Counted from the first letter of the stretch, positions 1 to 12,100 are shown. The stretch: DNA of 35,658 bases from Gonium pectorale (GCA_001584585.1 LSYV01000003.1:1445759-1481416); one strand, 5' to 3'. Translations and numbers: made by a program. Notes: generated from the sequence alone by a model not told the origin.

Positions 1-1332
1 GCCCCAAGCCCAGCCCGAGCCCCAAGGCGAGAAGAGCCCCAAGCCCAGCCCGAGCCCCAAGGAGGAGAAGAGTCCCAAGCCTTCGAACAAGGGACGACTT
101 CTGCGTGAGTGGCTCGCTGGATAAGACCGTATGGGAAGGACTTTAGACGGGTGATCAAGCTCAGTAGTGCAAATGCTACGAAGGGCTTAGCCAGCGGCAG
201 TGTGACTCCATATGATCGTCATCCATATGAAGCTCGGATCGTGCCCACACGATGGCATGCTGGGGCACTTCGCTCGAGGATACGTCCTTGCTGAACGCTG
301 AAGGCCTCAGCTTCCCACAGGGGCTCGGGGAGGGGGCTCAGAAGTGCTCTGAGCGCGGGTGGGGGTTGGCAGCGTGACATGGTTTATCAGCGGCAACCGC
401 ATGGATGGCGGTGCCGCGCCCTGGCCAGGGCGCGGCACCTGGTTTGGCCGTGCTTGCAAGAAGCATGCTCAACTTCATGTCTGCTGGCTTGCGCCGGCGT
501 GTCGAAAGCGTTCTGGGGTTTCGCACACTGCCACCTGTGGGTCTCCTTCGTGTGACTGTTACCAGCTACTTGCCCCCCCCCACTGCCCCGCCCCGCAGTG
601 CAAGCCAAGCAGGCCAAGGCGGGCCTGACGCCTAAGGATGCCCTCAGCCCCAAGCCGAGCTTGGAGCCGAAGGCCACTCTTAGCCCCAAGCCGAGCTTGG
701 AGCCTAAGGATGCCCTCAGCCCCAAGCCGAGCTTGGAGCCTAAGGATGCCCTCAGCCCCAAGCCGAGCTTGGAGCCTAAGGATGCCCTCAGCCCCAAGCC
801 GAGCTTGGAGCCGAAGGCCACTCTTAGCCCCAAGCCTGCCAAGCAATCTTCGCCATCCCCCTCCGGTGCCAGCCGCCACCTCCGTGAGTGGGCCTCTGCG
901 CAATGTGCTGAGGCCGCCTAATTTCCAGCAAGTAATTATTTAAAGTTGCGAAACCTCGGCGGTGATGTGACGCATGCCATGGAGTAGTTGTGAGGCATGG
1001 CGTGTCCCCGCATCTGCGAAGATCGTCCATACTTATCTGTGCATGTCGCCAGCCCATCCCAGCCTTAGCTCTTATGCACTCGAGCCACACTACGCCACGC
1101 ATTGGCCCGTGCACCTCTCCGTGCAGCTGCCATGCGTGATTGCCGTGCAACAATCCAACCTTACAACGCTCTCCCTTGAGCACGACCCCGCGCCCCTGTC
1201 CCAACCCTACGCCCCGCAGTGGCCAAGTCCCCCAAGGCTGCCAAAAGTCCGAAGCCGAGCCCCAGCCCTAAGGCTGCGAAGAGTCCCAAGCCCAGTCCTA
1301 GCCCCAAGAGCCACAGGAGCCCTAAGCCCTGA
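1..1332 (+). CDS. Lys-Ser-Pro repeat protein, 3' end only (gene A)
   Basis: The gene enters from the left edge. Exons seen: 1-104, 599-883 and 1220-1332 (stop TGA 1330-1332). Both introns are phase 1 and have the same junction: exon ends in c before GTGAGTGG, next exon begins tg after GCAG, restoring a Leu codon. The protein is almost entirely Ser/Pro/Lys repeats: KSPKPSPSPK in the first and last exons, and a 12-residue unit ending SPKPSLEPK in the middle exon. It ends KSHRSPKP. No globular domain is visible. Known volvocine proteins of this composition include hydroxyproline-rich wall proteins (VSP type) and linker-histone tails with SPK motifs. The sequence does not decide between them because the N-terminus, where a signal peptide or histone fold would lie, is outside the window. 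The first 30 bases appear to be one base short of the repeat. All reading frames stay open through the repeats, but the frame used ends correctly at both splice junctions. Confidence 0.72.
410..439. repeat. Perfect 30-bp palindrome in intron 1 of gene A
   Basis: Bases 410-424 are the exact reverse complement of 425-439, with no spacer. The centre is CTGGCCAG flanked by GC-rich arms. It lies in the 105-598 intron. It could form a cruciform in DNA or a tight hairpin in the pre-mRNA. No flanking target-site duplication or transposon sequence was recognised. Confidence 0.9.
637..837 (+). repeat. 36-bp coding tandem repeat, about 5.6 copies
   Basis: Five full 36-bp units (637-672, 673-708, 709-744, 745-780, 781-816) and a partial sixth (817-837) lie inside the middle exon of gene A. 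Each encodes 12 residues, DAL or ATL followed by SPKPSLEPK. Units 1, 3, 4 and 5 start DAL; units 2 and 6 start ATL. Copies are nearly identical at the DNA level, so copy number is likely to vary between strains. Confidence 0.95.
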
Positions 1333-2808
1333 AGCGGCACCCCGTAGCCACATGCCATGAGTGCAGCTGCTTACACGTCGAGTATCAAAGCAAGTGTTGT
1401 TGGCGGAAATTAATGGACGCTCACACAGCGTCTCTCCTTGAGCGAGCGTGCCTCGTCTACTCGGTTGACCTTTCGAAAACATTAGAAGGGCGGCTGAGCT
1501 AAACATGGCCGTTGCCTTTAATAAGAAGGTGTTGTACTGTTGCGCACCAGCTCTTCGATCTGAAATGCAGCAACGTATGCATGGATGAGACTGTATGTTA
1601 ACTGTATGCGCGCTGCACATCAACATCACTGAAGTGATGACTGAAAAGAGTGATGGAGGCGGTTATGCGTATGTGTACGGAATTGCACGAGCACACTTGG
1701 TGTACCCCAAGTCCTCGTCATGCTCACGGTCTTGGCTCGACGTGCGTTCCCCGCGTGATTCCCCGCCCTGACACGTAGCACAGTGTTCGGATGCCAAGTA
1801 CGCCCATATTGCGTGTGCAGGTTTGGTCTGGCCGGTGCTCATCGCCTTGCTCTGCTGCACATATGGGAGGCGTGGCCCAGCTTTGTTGGCCCGTCCGTAG
1901 CTCTTCTTGCGAAGGCGCTGGGTATGGATGTCCGGGTGTAACTGCTGGATTAAACAATTTGCGCTCGTGCGCTCCGGACAGGCGTTGTCAGAGGTCTTGG
2001 GTTGCACTGCACAAGGGCGCAACTCCGCTCGCTTGGTGCACTTTGACCATTACGGAATGCAAGCCCAGGGTCGAGCCCAGGCGCGCTGTGCAGTGCCGCG
2101 ACACGCAATGCGCCAGCACACGAGCCTGGCCCGCCCTTCACGTACATGCCCTTGAAGGCCAAGAGTACAATTGAGCTACCTTCCTTGCTATGCCCGGCTG
2201 ATGATTACCAGACCTTGGCGTCTAATGGCTCCGCACCCTGCCAATGGTCCGCTCGCATGTCGCAATACCTGCGTTGTCTTCCCACCCGCATCCACAGCAC
2301 GTGTCTCAGCACGCCGTGTAGAACCCAGCGCAGAATGCCTACCGTAACCCAGCCAGCTTCCACTCGTGTGCCGCAGTAACCAAGCAATGCGTGTCATCAT
2401 CCCAGGTCGGCTTATCACAATACGTGTACCGTATTTGTCCCACCGTACACTCGTAATGTGCCCTCACCGCATGCATGTCCCGTAAGAGCTACTGAGCAAG
2501 CAGCGACGCACCCGGATCGCAGCATTTCCCATGTCCCGCCCCTGGAGCCCTGCGCTGTCAAGCCACGTGCCACATGCGCCCACAACCCTGCCGACCAACT
2601 CCCCTCAACTCCGACGCCGCACTGCCGCGCCAGGCCAACCGCACCCCTCCAATACGTCGGCCACTGCATAATGCAGCGACCAGCTGGGCAACCGCCCGCC
2701 CCTCGTGGCATTCGCGCACTTGGACCCTCTCAGCAGCCCGGTCTGCCAGCCTGGGGACATGCGGAGCGCTCCCGGCAGCCGCTGCGGGCTAGCCAGCGCC
2801 GTTGCAGC
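1333..2808. other. Convergent 3' region between genes A and B
   Basis: It holds the 3' UTR of gene A and, on the other strand, that of gene B. Open frames here are short, overlap on all strands and show no family motif or consistent splice structure. No minus-strand TGTAA was found for gene B, so its 3' end is undefined. No mobile element or RNA gene was recognised. Confidence 0.5.
1937..1941 (+). terminator. Candidate poly(A) signal TGTAA for gene A
   Basis: This is the first TGTAA on the + strand after the gene A stop codon, about 605 bases downstream. TGTAA is the usual volvocine poly(A) signal. The distance is long but within the range of algal 3' UTRs. Confidence 0.35.
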
Positions 2809-4385
2809 TCATACATTGTGTGTCACTAGCGCTACCATCAGGTGTGCGTACAGGGCGCACAGCAGCAGCGCCAGTATGGTCGCGTACGCCAGTAACAGCC
2901 AGCAACACTGGGACAGCTTGTCCTGGCCAGCGGAGGAGGGGCAGCCCTGCGCAGGCGGGCCGGGGGCGTGTCGGGTGATGTGGCCGCTGCGGCGCGTGCA
3001 GGGAGAAGCGGGCCTTGGCGCCACTCAGCAAGAAGCCGTCAGAACACGCTTCACGGAGGGTACAGGGTAGCTTTCGCATCCTCCCACATCCGCTAACCCT
3101 CGTCGTCCCTCCCCCCCCGTTTCTCTCCGAGGGTCTGGCGCTCCCGCCCGTCCGTGCCCGCCCCGGCGCACACCGTCCAGCCCCTGCCCTCCCCCGTCCC
3201 TCACCTCCTGGTGCCACTCTGCGGGTAGCCCGGGCAGGAGCAGCACGTGATGCTGCACGTGGATACCGCCCAGGCCCAGGGACGGAAGTTGCCTCAGGTC
3301 GCCGCTGCTGCCGGCAGCTCCGAAACCGTAGTGGTAGCCTTCCCGCAGGGGAGTCGCTTGGCCGCCCATAGGCGAGCCCATATCGGCATCGTGCGGCAGG
3401 CTGTAGCCGGTGCGGACGTCGAAGTGCGCGGGTCCCGGGCCTTGTCGCCGCCACTGCGGTGCGGTCCTGGCGCCAAAGCCGCCCGTTGGCGCCACCGTCC
3501 GTGGCGACATTAGGACGGGCTGCATGCACACCTGTCAAGCAGTCAAACAGGGGCAGGTAATGGTAGAGCGAGTCCGAAGACTCGGCTTGGGTAATGCGTG
3601 ATCGTGGGTGGCGGCGACGTGTCTACTGGCCACAGGCGCCAAGCAAGTATGCAATGACGATGACACAGCAGCGTTCAACGGGCGATGCAAAGAGCCCTTC
3701 CTGTACACCCTCTGCGGTTGCCTCGACCGCTCGGCAAGGAGTTTGGGTCTGCTTTCCCGTACCAGTGTTCCTGAAGGACATCACATGCATGACAACGACC
3801 CACGGGTTGGTATACGCTCTGCACTGCGCGCTGAAGGCTAAAAAACGATTACCAGAAACGGGGAAGGCTCACCTCGCATTTCGCGGCTGCGGTTGCCCCG
3901 CGTACCGCAGACCAGGCCTGACGGGCATTGACCATGGGGTCCAGCCGGGGTCGGTACGGTGAGCTGCGGCCCTGACACGCTCCCATGAAGCAAGCACTGA
4001 GCCCCCTGCCACTGTGTCCCGCGCCGCCGTTTCTCCCTGGCAACATGGTATTGCCTCACAGTTCATTTCCCGGCCAGGCCCTCACCTGTAGACACTCCGG
4101 GTGCACGTGGCTCAGCGTACCCGCGCACCCGCACGGCTGCGTCAGCAGTTGACCCACGGGACAGTCCTCCAGGCAGATCCGACATTGGCCTGCAAGTTCG
4201 GAGGGGCAGCCTACTTGACAAGCCTAAATGGGTAGTTATTCGATTAGGCAGCTGCGCGCGCTCCGTCACAGCCGACGATACACGCGAGGTGCCGATGGCA
4301 CTAATTGGTAACGGCCAGGCCATGTCAGAGCCATCCTTCACAGTGCGCAAGCACCTGTCTCCGCATCTGGTGTTGTGTCGAGCAT
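2809..4385 (-). CDS. RING-CH (MARCH-type) zinc-finger membrane protein, probable E3 ubiquitin ligase (gene B)
   Basis: Exons in transcription order: 4385-4355, 4189-4086, 3917-3873, 3531-3205, 2946-2809. All phases match, giving 214 aa. The RING-CH finger is near the N-terminus: CRIC, then PCGCAG, then HPEC, then Trp, then CEVC, which is the C4HC3 ligand order with the His-x2-Cys and Trp spacing of MARCH proteins. These fingers recruit E2 enzymes to ubiquitinate membrane proteins. Exon 4 encodes a polar Gly/Pro-rich middle. Exon 5 encodes one strongly hydrophobic stretch of about 25 residues, four residues from the C-terminus, so a tail-anchored layout is likely; animal MARCH proteins usually have two or more helices. 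The start ATG lies just after an acceptor-like CTCCTTTCAG, so a further 5' exon is possible. The first donor, GTGCTT, is weak. Function is inferred from the finger alone. Confidence 0.82.
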
Positions 4386-5298
4386 GCTGAAAGGAGGTCC
4401 CGCTGTTGGCCCCCGCGGCCAGGCAGCGCCTAAAGGTGAGTAGAGTTATGGATTGGCTAAGGAGTGGTTTTTGTACATAACAGGCCTGACATTTCGCATG
4501 CCGAAACGGTGCCACGTCTGACGGCCCGTCCAAGGCCTGCGCGAGTGTTCGGGTCGCAACCGCAGAGCACGTTCATGAACCGATGAGCTTCCCCGTATGG
4601 ACAGCATTCCGGACGCCACGCGGTGCTGATCCTCTTCATTCATCAAGTCACGATGCCAACCACCGTGTGGCGCCGTACCCGGCAGCCATGATCGTCTGCC
4701 CCCGCTACCCTTCGAGGGTCCACCAACCTACAATACGCGGGGCCTCATCCGGCTCCGCAGTGGTCGACAGTGACACTCTGCGCCTCTCCCGCAACCGCAA
4801 CCACTGCCTCACACCAGTGCCGGCGCCTGCACGGCGCAGTGCGCACACAATACATAACGAGCGCCGGCCTGCGCGCAACCATGCCAGGCTGCGCTCCTCC
4901 TGCAACAGTTCCCAAGATGAAAGCGGCGAGTGTCCAACCAGCGCACTGTCAATGGGTTTGAACGCCGCACTTCGACCACACCCTGTTGCTCGTGAGAATC
5001 TGCCTTTTGAACAGAGCGAAGACACGTCTAATCAACTACAGTTGCATGATTCATGCTCGGCCAGACGGAGATCATCCGTAGTGAGTCCGCAGACATCGAG
5101 AGGGCGAGGGTAATCGCTCCTACGGGCAAAGGCGTCAATCCCCTGAGCCCCAAAACTGTCGCAACTTGCCGGTCGTACGTGTTTTCCCAAGCGGACAGGG
5201 CGTCTCTTCAGCGACCCCGCCGCCAACGGCACGCCGTGGAGCAGCGACCACCTAAAATATCAGAGTATCGGCACATGCCCGGTACCACCGTTTGTGGG
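4386..5298. other. Spacer between genes C and B (both on - strand)
   Basis: About 900 bases between the poly(A) signal of gene C and the start of gene B. It should hold the gene B promoter and 5' UTR, and possibly an unseen 5' exon. Open frames on both strands are short and lack recognisable motifs. No promoter element could be assigned. Confidence 0.45.
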
Positions 5299-5303
5299 TT
5301 ACA
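5299..5303 (-). terminator. Poly(A) signal TGTAA of gene C
   Basis: The + strand reads TTACA, giving TGTAA on the - strand 126 bases past the gene C stop codon. Motif, strand and distance all fit a volvocine poly(A) signal. Confidence 0.7.
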
Positions 5304-5428
5304 CGTAGGCGTATTACCGCATTAGCCCACGACTACCCCTAGCTCATGACTACCCTGTCCAACCACGCGATACCAGCCATGCATGCCCCCCTAAAAAAGG
5401 ACACTACCAAGATGGCAGTTCAAGAGGT

Positions 5429-8400
5429 TCAGTGCGCCTGGCCGTTAGCCGCCGGCGCTGCTGCGGCTGCAGCTGCCTCTGACCCGTCGGCCGGCCCCGC
5501 GGGGCTGAGGAAGGGCTCCTCCTCGGGCGCCGCCGGCAGCGCTAGCAGCTTGTTGCCCGCGAAGGCGGCGGTGAGGATGACGGGGATGTGCAGCGAGTAC
5601 AGGGCTAGGCCCACCCATGGCATCGACATGAACCTAAAGACAGTGAAACGAAAGATGACCGAGGTCACGGGACTGCAAGCTGCATGGGGAAGATGCCAAG
5701 CGTCGCTTTGCAGATGCACGTCACATTCCACAACAGGGGCGGTGGGGCCCGGCCAGGAGGGTGCTGCCCATGCCCCTTCGCTGTCCCCGCCTTCCTTGCA
5801 CGTATAAACCTTCCGGGCTGTATTCCCCTGTGTAGGACCCGCCGCCCCACGCCCTGGCGCTGTGTGCACTTCCACTCGGCACCCGCCTCGCTCCCACCCC
5901 GCCGCACAGCCCTCACCGCACCGCCCCGCCCACTTTCCCACCTGAGGCTGGTGTACTTTGCAATGAGCGCCACCAGGACGGGCCCCACCATGCAGGCTCC
6001 GCCCGCCACGGCGCCGAACACGCCGTTGATGAAGCCCGTCACGGGCACGTAGCGCTCCAGCAGGGCCACCGCATTGGCGTAGCCCGTCGAGTTGCCCAGG
6101 CCTGCCATGAGGGCAGGGAGAACTCATCCCGCAACGCTCACAACGACGCAAGGAGACACGGTGCGACAATGCCCCAGTCCGTCATTCACGATCAGCTTCC
6201 CGTGGCAGTAGAGCCATCGACCGCCGGCAAGCCCGCGAGACGCGGCAAGCGCACGCGGGGACACGCGCCCAGTGCGCGATGCGGGATCCCCACGGGCGAC
6301 ACGGCGGCTCTGCCTGGCCTTCGCACGCCGCCAGGGGCCCTTCTGTGCCCTGCACCGCCCTTGCCCTGCGCATGCCACGCCCTATCCCCCCCCAGCGCGC
6401 GGCCTGGCCCCCCTAGCACCCACCTGCCAGCGCACCCAGCGCCAGCACCAGTGCCTTGGACAGCCCCGCGCGGCCCCATAGCAGCGGCAGCGCGCAACCC
6501 ACGATGGAGAAGGGCACACTGCCCAGCAGCAGCGTCAGGGGGGTGGTGAGCTCCGACACCGCGGCCTGCGCGCGGACATGGGTAGGGGCGGGCGCGAGGG
6601 TGGGAACCGGGCAGCAGAACGACGCAACAGACTCCTCTGCGAGAGGAGAAAGATAGTCGCAGTATTAAGAGCAGCCGGAGTATCAATTATTGGGCCCCAT
6701 CACGATTCCGTTCTGGTGGGCCCATGCCCCAGGCCGCTTGGTTGCTACATGCGGATGACACCGCTTACATGTGGTCCATGCCGCTGCTCTTTGCTTGCCA
6801 AGGGGCTTTGGAATGCACCGAGCATAGGACCAGCGTCAGGGCTTTATCCCAACATGCGAGGAGGTTTTCTCATGAGATGGCCCCTGCGACACCCTTTCAC
6901 CCTCACCCCTGGCCAGCACCGCCACCCACCCCAATCACTCGTCCCAAGGTGAAGGCGCCCCAAAAGGTGCTGTTGGCCAGCGCCGCGTCCGCGTCACTGG
7001 TGTGGACCTCCTTCACGGAGAACGTGTAGATCCAGTTGCCGATGGCCGTCTCGGCCGCGGTGGTGATGAACACCAGCACCACCACCGCCACCGTCGTGAC
7101 TAGCTCCAGCGTCCGGCCGCTACTGCTGCGCTTGCCGCCGCCCTGATCGCCCGCCCCGCCCGCCGAAGGTCGCGCGGGCGAGGCGACGAATAGGAAGGGC
7201 ACCGCGGAGGCCAGCGCCAGGCCGCCCACCAGGTAGAAGACGGCCAGCGGGGACCCTGCCGTCGCCTTGCAGGCCTGGTGGGCGAGTGGGCAACAGAGGA
7301 TACGCGGTCAATGCCGGTGGGCAGGCAGGGGGGTAATACGAAATGGGAAACGCCCAGTGGGCAGGCAGGGGGGGCGGACAGGCGCGCTTCACCGCGTGCG
7401 CGGAAGGCATTGCACCGTGGTGCGCACGCTTAGCGATGACGCAGATGGCTCAGGCACGCGGTACCAGCACCCAGCGCCTGCCCGAGTGGATGACGTATGC
7501 GGTGCGGGGCTGCAGCGGGAGCTACGGCTGCCGTGCCATTGCGACGCAACAGTGCTGGCCCCACCGTCCGCCGGACCGGGGCGTCTGCGCCTGACTCAAT
7601 GCAGCCCCCCATGGGCCCTGTACGTACCTGCGCCGCCATGGGTATGAAGAAGGAGCCCAGCCCGAACATGGCCAGCACCAGGTTGATGGCGGGCCCGGCT
7701 CGCTTGGGGAACATCCAGGCAAGGCTCGTGAAGACGGCCGAGTTGGTGAAGTTGTAGGAGAAGCACACCACAAAGTACAGCGCCGTCAGGGACCATACAG
7801 ATGGCATCAACGGCACCAGCACGAAGCCAATGGCCTGCGGGTGGTGGCGATAGAACGCGGTGTGAGAGGATAGCCACCACAGTTGCGGGGCCGTTTGTTT
7901 GGGGCGCAACTCATTTGCGCCCATGTGGAGGGGACCAGCTGCGCAAGGCGAGCCTGTATCCTCGTTGCCGTCAGCAGCAGCAACTGGTTTGGCAAAGCGA
8001 CGTGCAGCGCGTTAGGTACCACTCCAGCAGGCTCTGGACTGCAAGCCCCGTGTGCAGGGCCGTAACAGCGGCAGGCATCAAGGGCACTTTCTGTAGCTCC
8101 ATCATAAGCGCACCTCCACTAGAAGCGAGCCGACAAGCACGTGGTGCGTGGGCAGGCGGTCTACCAGCCAGCCCGATGGCGTGCCGCTGACGATGCAGCT
8201 GACGCCCAGCGCCGTGAACAGTGGACTAAGGTCCGCCTCTTCTACACGCAGCTTCTCCGCGAGTGCGGCGATGGTGGGGCCTAGGATGCTAACTTGCGAC
8301 CCGAACACGACGAAGCTCATGGAGTAGCCGATCAGGCAGACCAGCAGGTACCGCCCCGACGGCGTGACCTTCCCGGAGTCGTCATCCGCAGATGGCTGCT

Positions 8401-8497
8401 CCTCATCGCGTGACTGCCTCTGCTGGGGGTGCCATAGGTCGTCGCCACTGGAGCTAAAACGGCCGCTGACGGCCCGTGCTGCCACCGGTGACAGCAT
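5429..8497 (-). CDS. Major facilitator superfamily transporter, MFSD4/FucP-like (gene C)
   Basis: Exons in transcription order: 8497-8114, 7834-7628, 7274-6939, 6565-6424, 6101-5942, 5633-5429. Phases match throughout, giving 477 aa, normal for a 12-helix MFS carrier. Residues 1-48 are polar and cytosolic. The first helix begins near residue 50. The MFS loop 2-3 motif is visible as GWLVDRLPTHH (109-119). Next comes a bundle containing CFSYNFTNSAVF and NLVLAMFGLGSFF, then a Gly/Ser/Lys-rich central loop near residues 225-245. The second half contains AETAIGNWIYTFSV, a signature resembling MFSD4-type sugar carriers. The C-terminus is a short Ala-rich tail. Substrate cannot be read from sequence; a sugar or similar solute is the family expectation. 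The gene is divergent from gene D. The third acceptor could alternatively lie a few bases downstream. Confidence 0.85.
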
Positions 8498-9157
8498 ACC
8501 GCCACGTGCCGCCTAGGTTCAAGTGTTAAGCACTTTATCCAATATGCACTGCTTCCCCGCTTGCCCTAGCGTCTAGAGGAACGCTCAACCGACTGCAAGT
8601 GGAGGTCGTTACTCCGAGCGGCCATAGGTTTCAATTTCTTTAGTCTCCAGCAGTCATAGTGAGAAGTCAGCAGCCAAGCACGGGGCAGAGCATGGGGAGG
8701 CACTGGCACATCCACCACGTTGTCGTACGCCTCGAGCTTTTTTGTTGCCACATGTCAAGAAGATACGAATTTGGCTTACAAGTTAGTAGGCAAGGTGCCC
8801 TTGCGTCGCTGTTAGCCTGCGTCCCCAGATGCGTGTAGCTGAAGGCACGTCAACCACGCAATGTCCGCCATTGTAATAGTTATTTGGTACTATATGCACA
8901 TGTGGGCTTATGCTTGATGCTCGCCCTTGGATCCTGGTTCCGGCTTTCTAACATCTTCCCCCTTCAACCCTTTTCTGCATTGCCATCGCAACTGCTGTAT
9001 CACACTTGATGTAGGCGTAGAATGCTTGTGTAAGATGTGCTATCCCCACCTTCCTGCGGACCTCTAACCCTCTGCTTGGCGAACCTCTCCTTCCGCGATA
9101 CCGGCCATCAGCCCAAGGACGCTCCTGGTCTCCTTGTGATAGGATACCGCAGCTATC
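8498..9157. promoter_or_regulatory. Shared divergent 5' region of genes C (-) and D (+)
   Basis: The 660 bases between the two start codons must carry both promoters and both 5' UTRs. It is visibly richer in A/T than the flanking exons. A TATATG at 8891-8896 could serve gene D but is not diagnostic. No coding exon was recognised. Confidence 0.4.
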
Positions 9158-12100
9158 ATGGCTATAGAAGCTGCGGAGCGCTCGCAACAGCAGCATCCAT
9201 CGCCGAGCGGGCGCCCGCTCCAGCTCATACAGCTCGACCCTGCCACGGGTCAGTTCTCACTGGGCGAGGAAGCCATTGCGGTGCTGAAGCGCATAAAGGC
9301 ACCGCTGGCGGTTGCCGCCGTTTGCGGTCGTGCGCGGACTGGCAAGAGCTACATCCTAAATCGGCTGTTGGGGGCCGAGGGCGCGGGCTTTGAGGTGGCG
9401 AGCTCCTACAAGCCCTGCACCAAAGGTACCTTAACATGCCAAGGCCGCCGGCGTTGTAGGGCAAACCTAATGTGCCTCAGCTGCGTTCCCCTGTCGTTGC
9501 AATATATGCGTGTATGCGAGTAGAGGGCATTGCTAGCAGCAGATTCCGGCCGTCAGGTGGCCGGCCAAGCGCACACCCCGCCCCGTGGATCTGTACCAGG
9601 GCTCTGGATGTGGTCCTACCCCATTCGCCGCACAGCTCTCGATGGCAGCTACTACTACCTGGTAAGAATGGGTATCTCACTTTTGGTCATGACGTACTGA
9701 CGTTCCTGGCAACGGCATTGCTCAAGTCTCTGCCCCAAAGTGGGACGCTGACAGTTTCGCGTGCAACCCCCCCTTTGCCTTTATCTCAGCCCGTGTGATT
9801 GGGATTTGACGTCGTTGGGATTTGAGAAACGGGTCACTCAATCCGACCCGTTCTCTTCTGCACTTCCCCTTTGCCTGTGTGGCAACGAGCCAATGGCCGC
9901 CCATGGCCCCTGCAGGTCCTGCTGGACAGTGAAGGGATTGACGCCTATAACCAGGTGTGCTCAAGCTTCACCTAGCGGCGCAGGTGTTCCTGCATGCCGC
10001 CAGTTTGGGCTTTGTTAGATAGCCGTTTGCTGCTCTGGCCCACACGGCATGTCAGCACAGACCACAAGTCATGCTCGTGCTCATTCAGCTTGCTAAGCGC
10101 GTCGGCCTGTGCACCCTTCTGGCTTGTGCTCCCAGACGACGCAGGACGGGGTGGCCATCTTCAGCTTGGCAGTGCTGCTGTCCAGCATGTTTGTCTTCAA
10201 CCAGGCAAGGGACGAAATGTTGGCTGCTGAGGGTGAACGGTAGTATGCCGAGCCATCAGCCTAGAGCGTTCATGTGTCCTGACTCACCCTGCAGACGCAC
10301 ACAGCACCCAGAAGCCTGGCATTTCCTTGATTGGTCCCGCCTTGAAAATAGCTCACGGATGATTCGCAATGGTTCGCGGTCTTTGCAGATGGGCGGGATT
10401 GACGAGGCGGCGCTGGACAGGCTGGCGCTGGTGACCGAGCTGACGCGGCGGATCCGCGTGCGCGCAAGCAATGCGGCGGCGGCAGCGAACGGTTCCGGCG
10501 GAAAGAAGGGACAGGTGGACGAAGGTATGCCTGGTTGTGCCTTGGCAGCAGGTATGGGATGGAGTGACAAGGTCTGTGTGCTGAAAGTTCCAGAAGAGCC
10601 CGCGCTCTTTACCCTCATGGTCCCTCATGCTGGCGGCGAGCTCTTACGACTGGTTGTAACTCTCTCAACGTGCGGCAGGCCTCGAGGATATCTCAACGCT
10701 GTCTGAGTTCACGCCATCCTTCATGTGGCTCCTTCGAGACTTCTACTACGACCTGGAAGACAATGGTGTCAAGGTGCGGCTAGCGCATTCCGCTGTTTTA
10801 CGGGCTCTTGCGCGCTGACGGCATAATCTCGTCATGCGGTGTGGCCGACTAACGTGATGGCGGCGTTGCCTGCTGCAGCAATCAGCCCGTGACTACCTGG
10901 AGACGGCCCTCATGCCCACGGCCGGAAAGGGCCCGGCCATTGAGGCAAAGAATAAGGTACGGTAGCGCGTTTTACGGTTTGGGGTGACCGTAAATGGGGC
11001 CTTTCCAGAGCGTCTGCTGGGGTTTAACATCATTGCAAGTAACGCTGGTAATGTGGCTGGTTGTTGCGTCTTGTCGCTGTTACCTCACAGATCCGGGAGT
11101 CCATCAAGACGCTGTTCCCCGACCGGGACTGTGCGACCTTGGTGCGGCCCGTGTCGGATGAGGTGGCGCTGCGCAACCTGGACACCCTGCCGGAGGACCA
11201 GCTACGGCCTGAGTTTGTGCAGGTGAGTTTCATGCTGCGCGTTATGCCTACCAGGAATGGCACTCTTGCCTAATACAACAATAGTGCCTCGCGTTGCCAT
11301 GGGCATCACCTATCCAAAGTGCAGGATCATGGCCTGAGAGCATGACCTCTTGCCTTCTGCATTCCCCGAAATTCTTTTCTCCAGACTCATACACAAACAC
11401 TGTACAGAGGATGTCGCAAACGCTGCCCCGACATGACAGGGATGTACAGCACAGAGTGTACTGGCAGAGGCGGACTGCACCCAAGCGCGTCCAACCACCA
11501 GCTTGTTGTGTTGAAAGCTTCCGCCATCCCCACACTCCTGCCGCAACGCAGGGCGTAGCACGGCTTACATCCGTGCTGCACGCACGCGCTCAGCCGAAGC
11601 GGCTGGGCACGCAGATGCTGACGGGGCCGCTGCTGGCGGGGCTGGCCATGGCCTACGTAAAGGCCATCAACCAGGGCGCAGTGCCGACCATCTCCACGGC
11701 GTGGCAGGTGGGCGCAGGACTGGCCTACGGCGCATGCCTGCATCAACCCCATCACACACAGTACTCAAGATGAACGGGCAAGCGCTTTGAAGCGATGTCT
11801 TTGGCCGGTGTCATGTGGTTGCGGTATTACCCCTGCAACCCGCGATCATGGGCATGCAGTTTGGTGGCGACCCCGCCCTGCGGTCGGCCCATGTACTCGC
11901 AGAGCGTCGCGGAGTCTGAGTGCCGTGCAGCTTGCTACGCGGCGGAGGACGCCTACCGTACCGCCTTCAACCCCAACACGCCACCGGATGAGCAGGGTTT
12001 GGAGGATGAGCACAGGGTACGCAGGGCAGCAGCCAGCGTTGGGCAGTCTGGGTGCAGAAAGGCTGCGAACAGTCGAATGGCACGGCATTGACTGCGTGTA

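Noticed and set aside
637..837. CRISPR-like array
   Set aside because: The repeats are contiguous 36-bp coding units with no spacers.
387..842. Minus-strand Leu/Gly/Ser repeat frame (SLGSKLGLGLRA type)
   Set aside because: It is the antisense of the 36-bp SPK repeat. The + strand frame fits both splice junctions and continues into the last exon.
6903..6938. Extension of gene C exon 3 to a later GTGAGG donor
   Set aside because: It would add a Gly-rich stretch after FTLGR; splicing at 6938 joins directly to AAVSELTTPLTLLLG in phase, as expected for this transporter helix.
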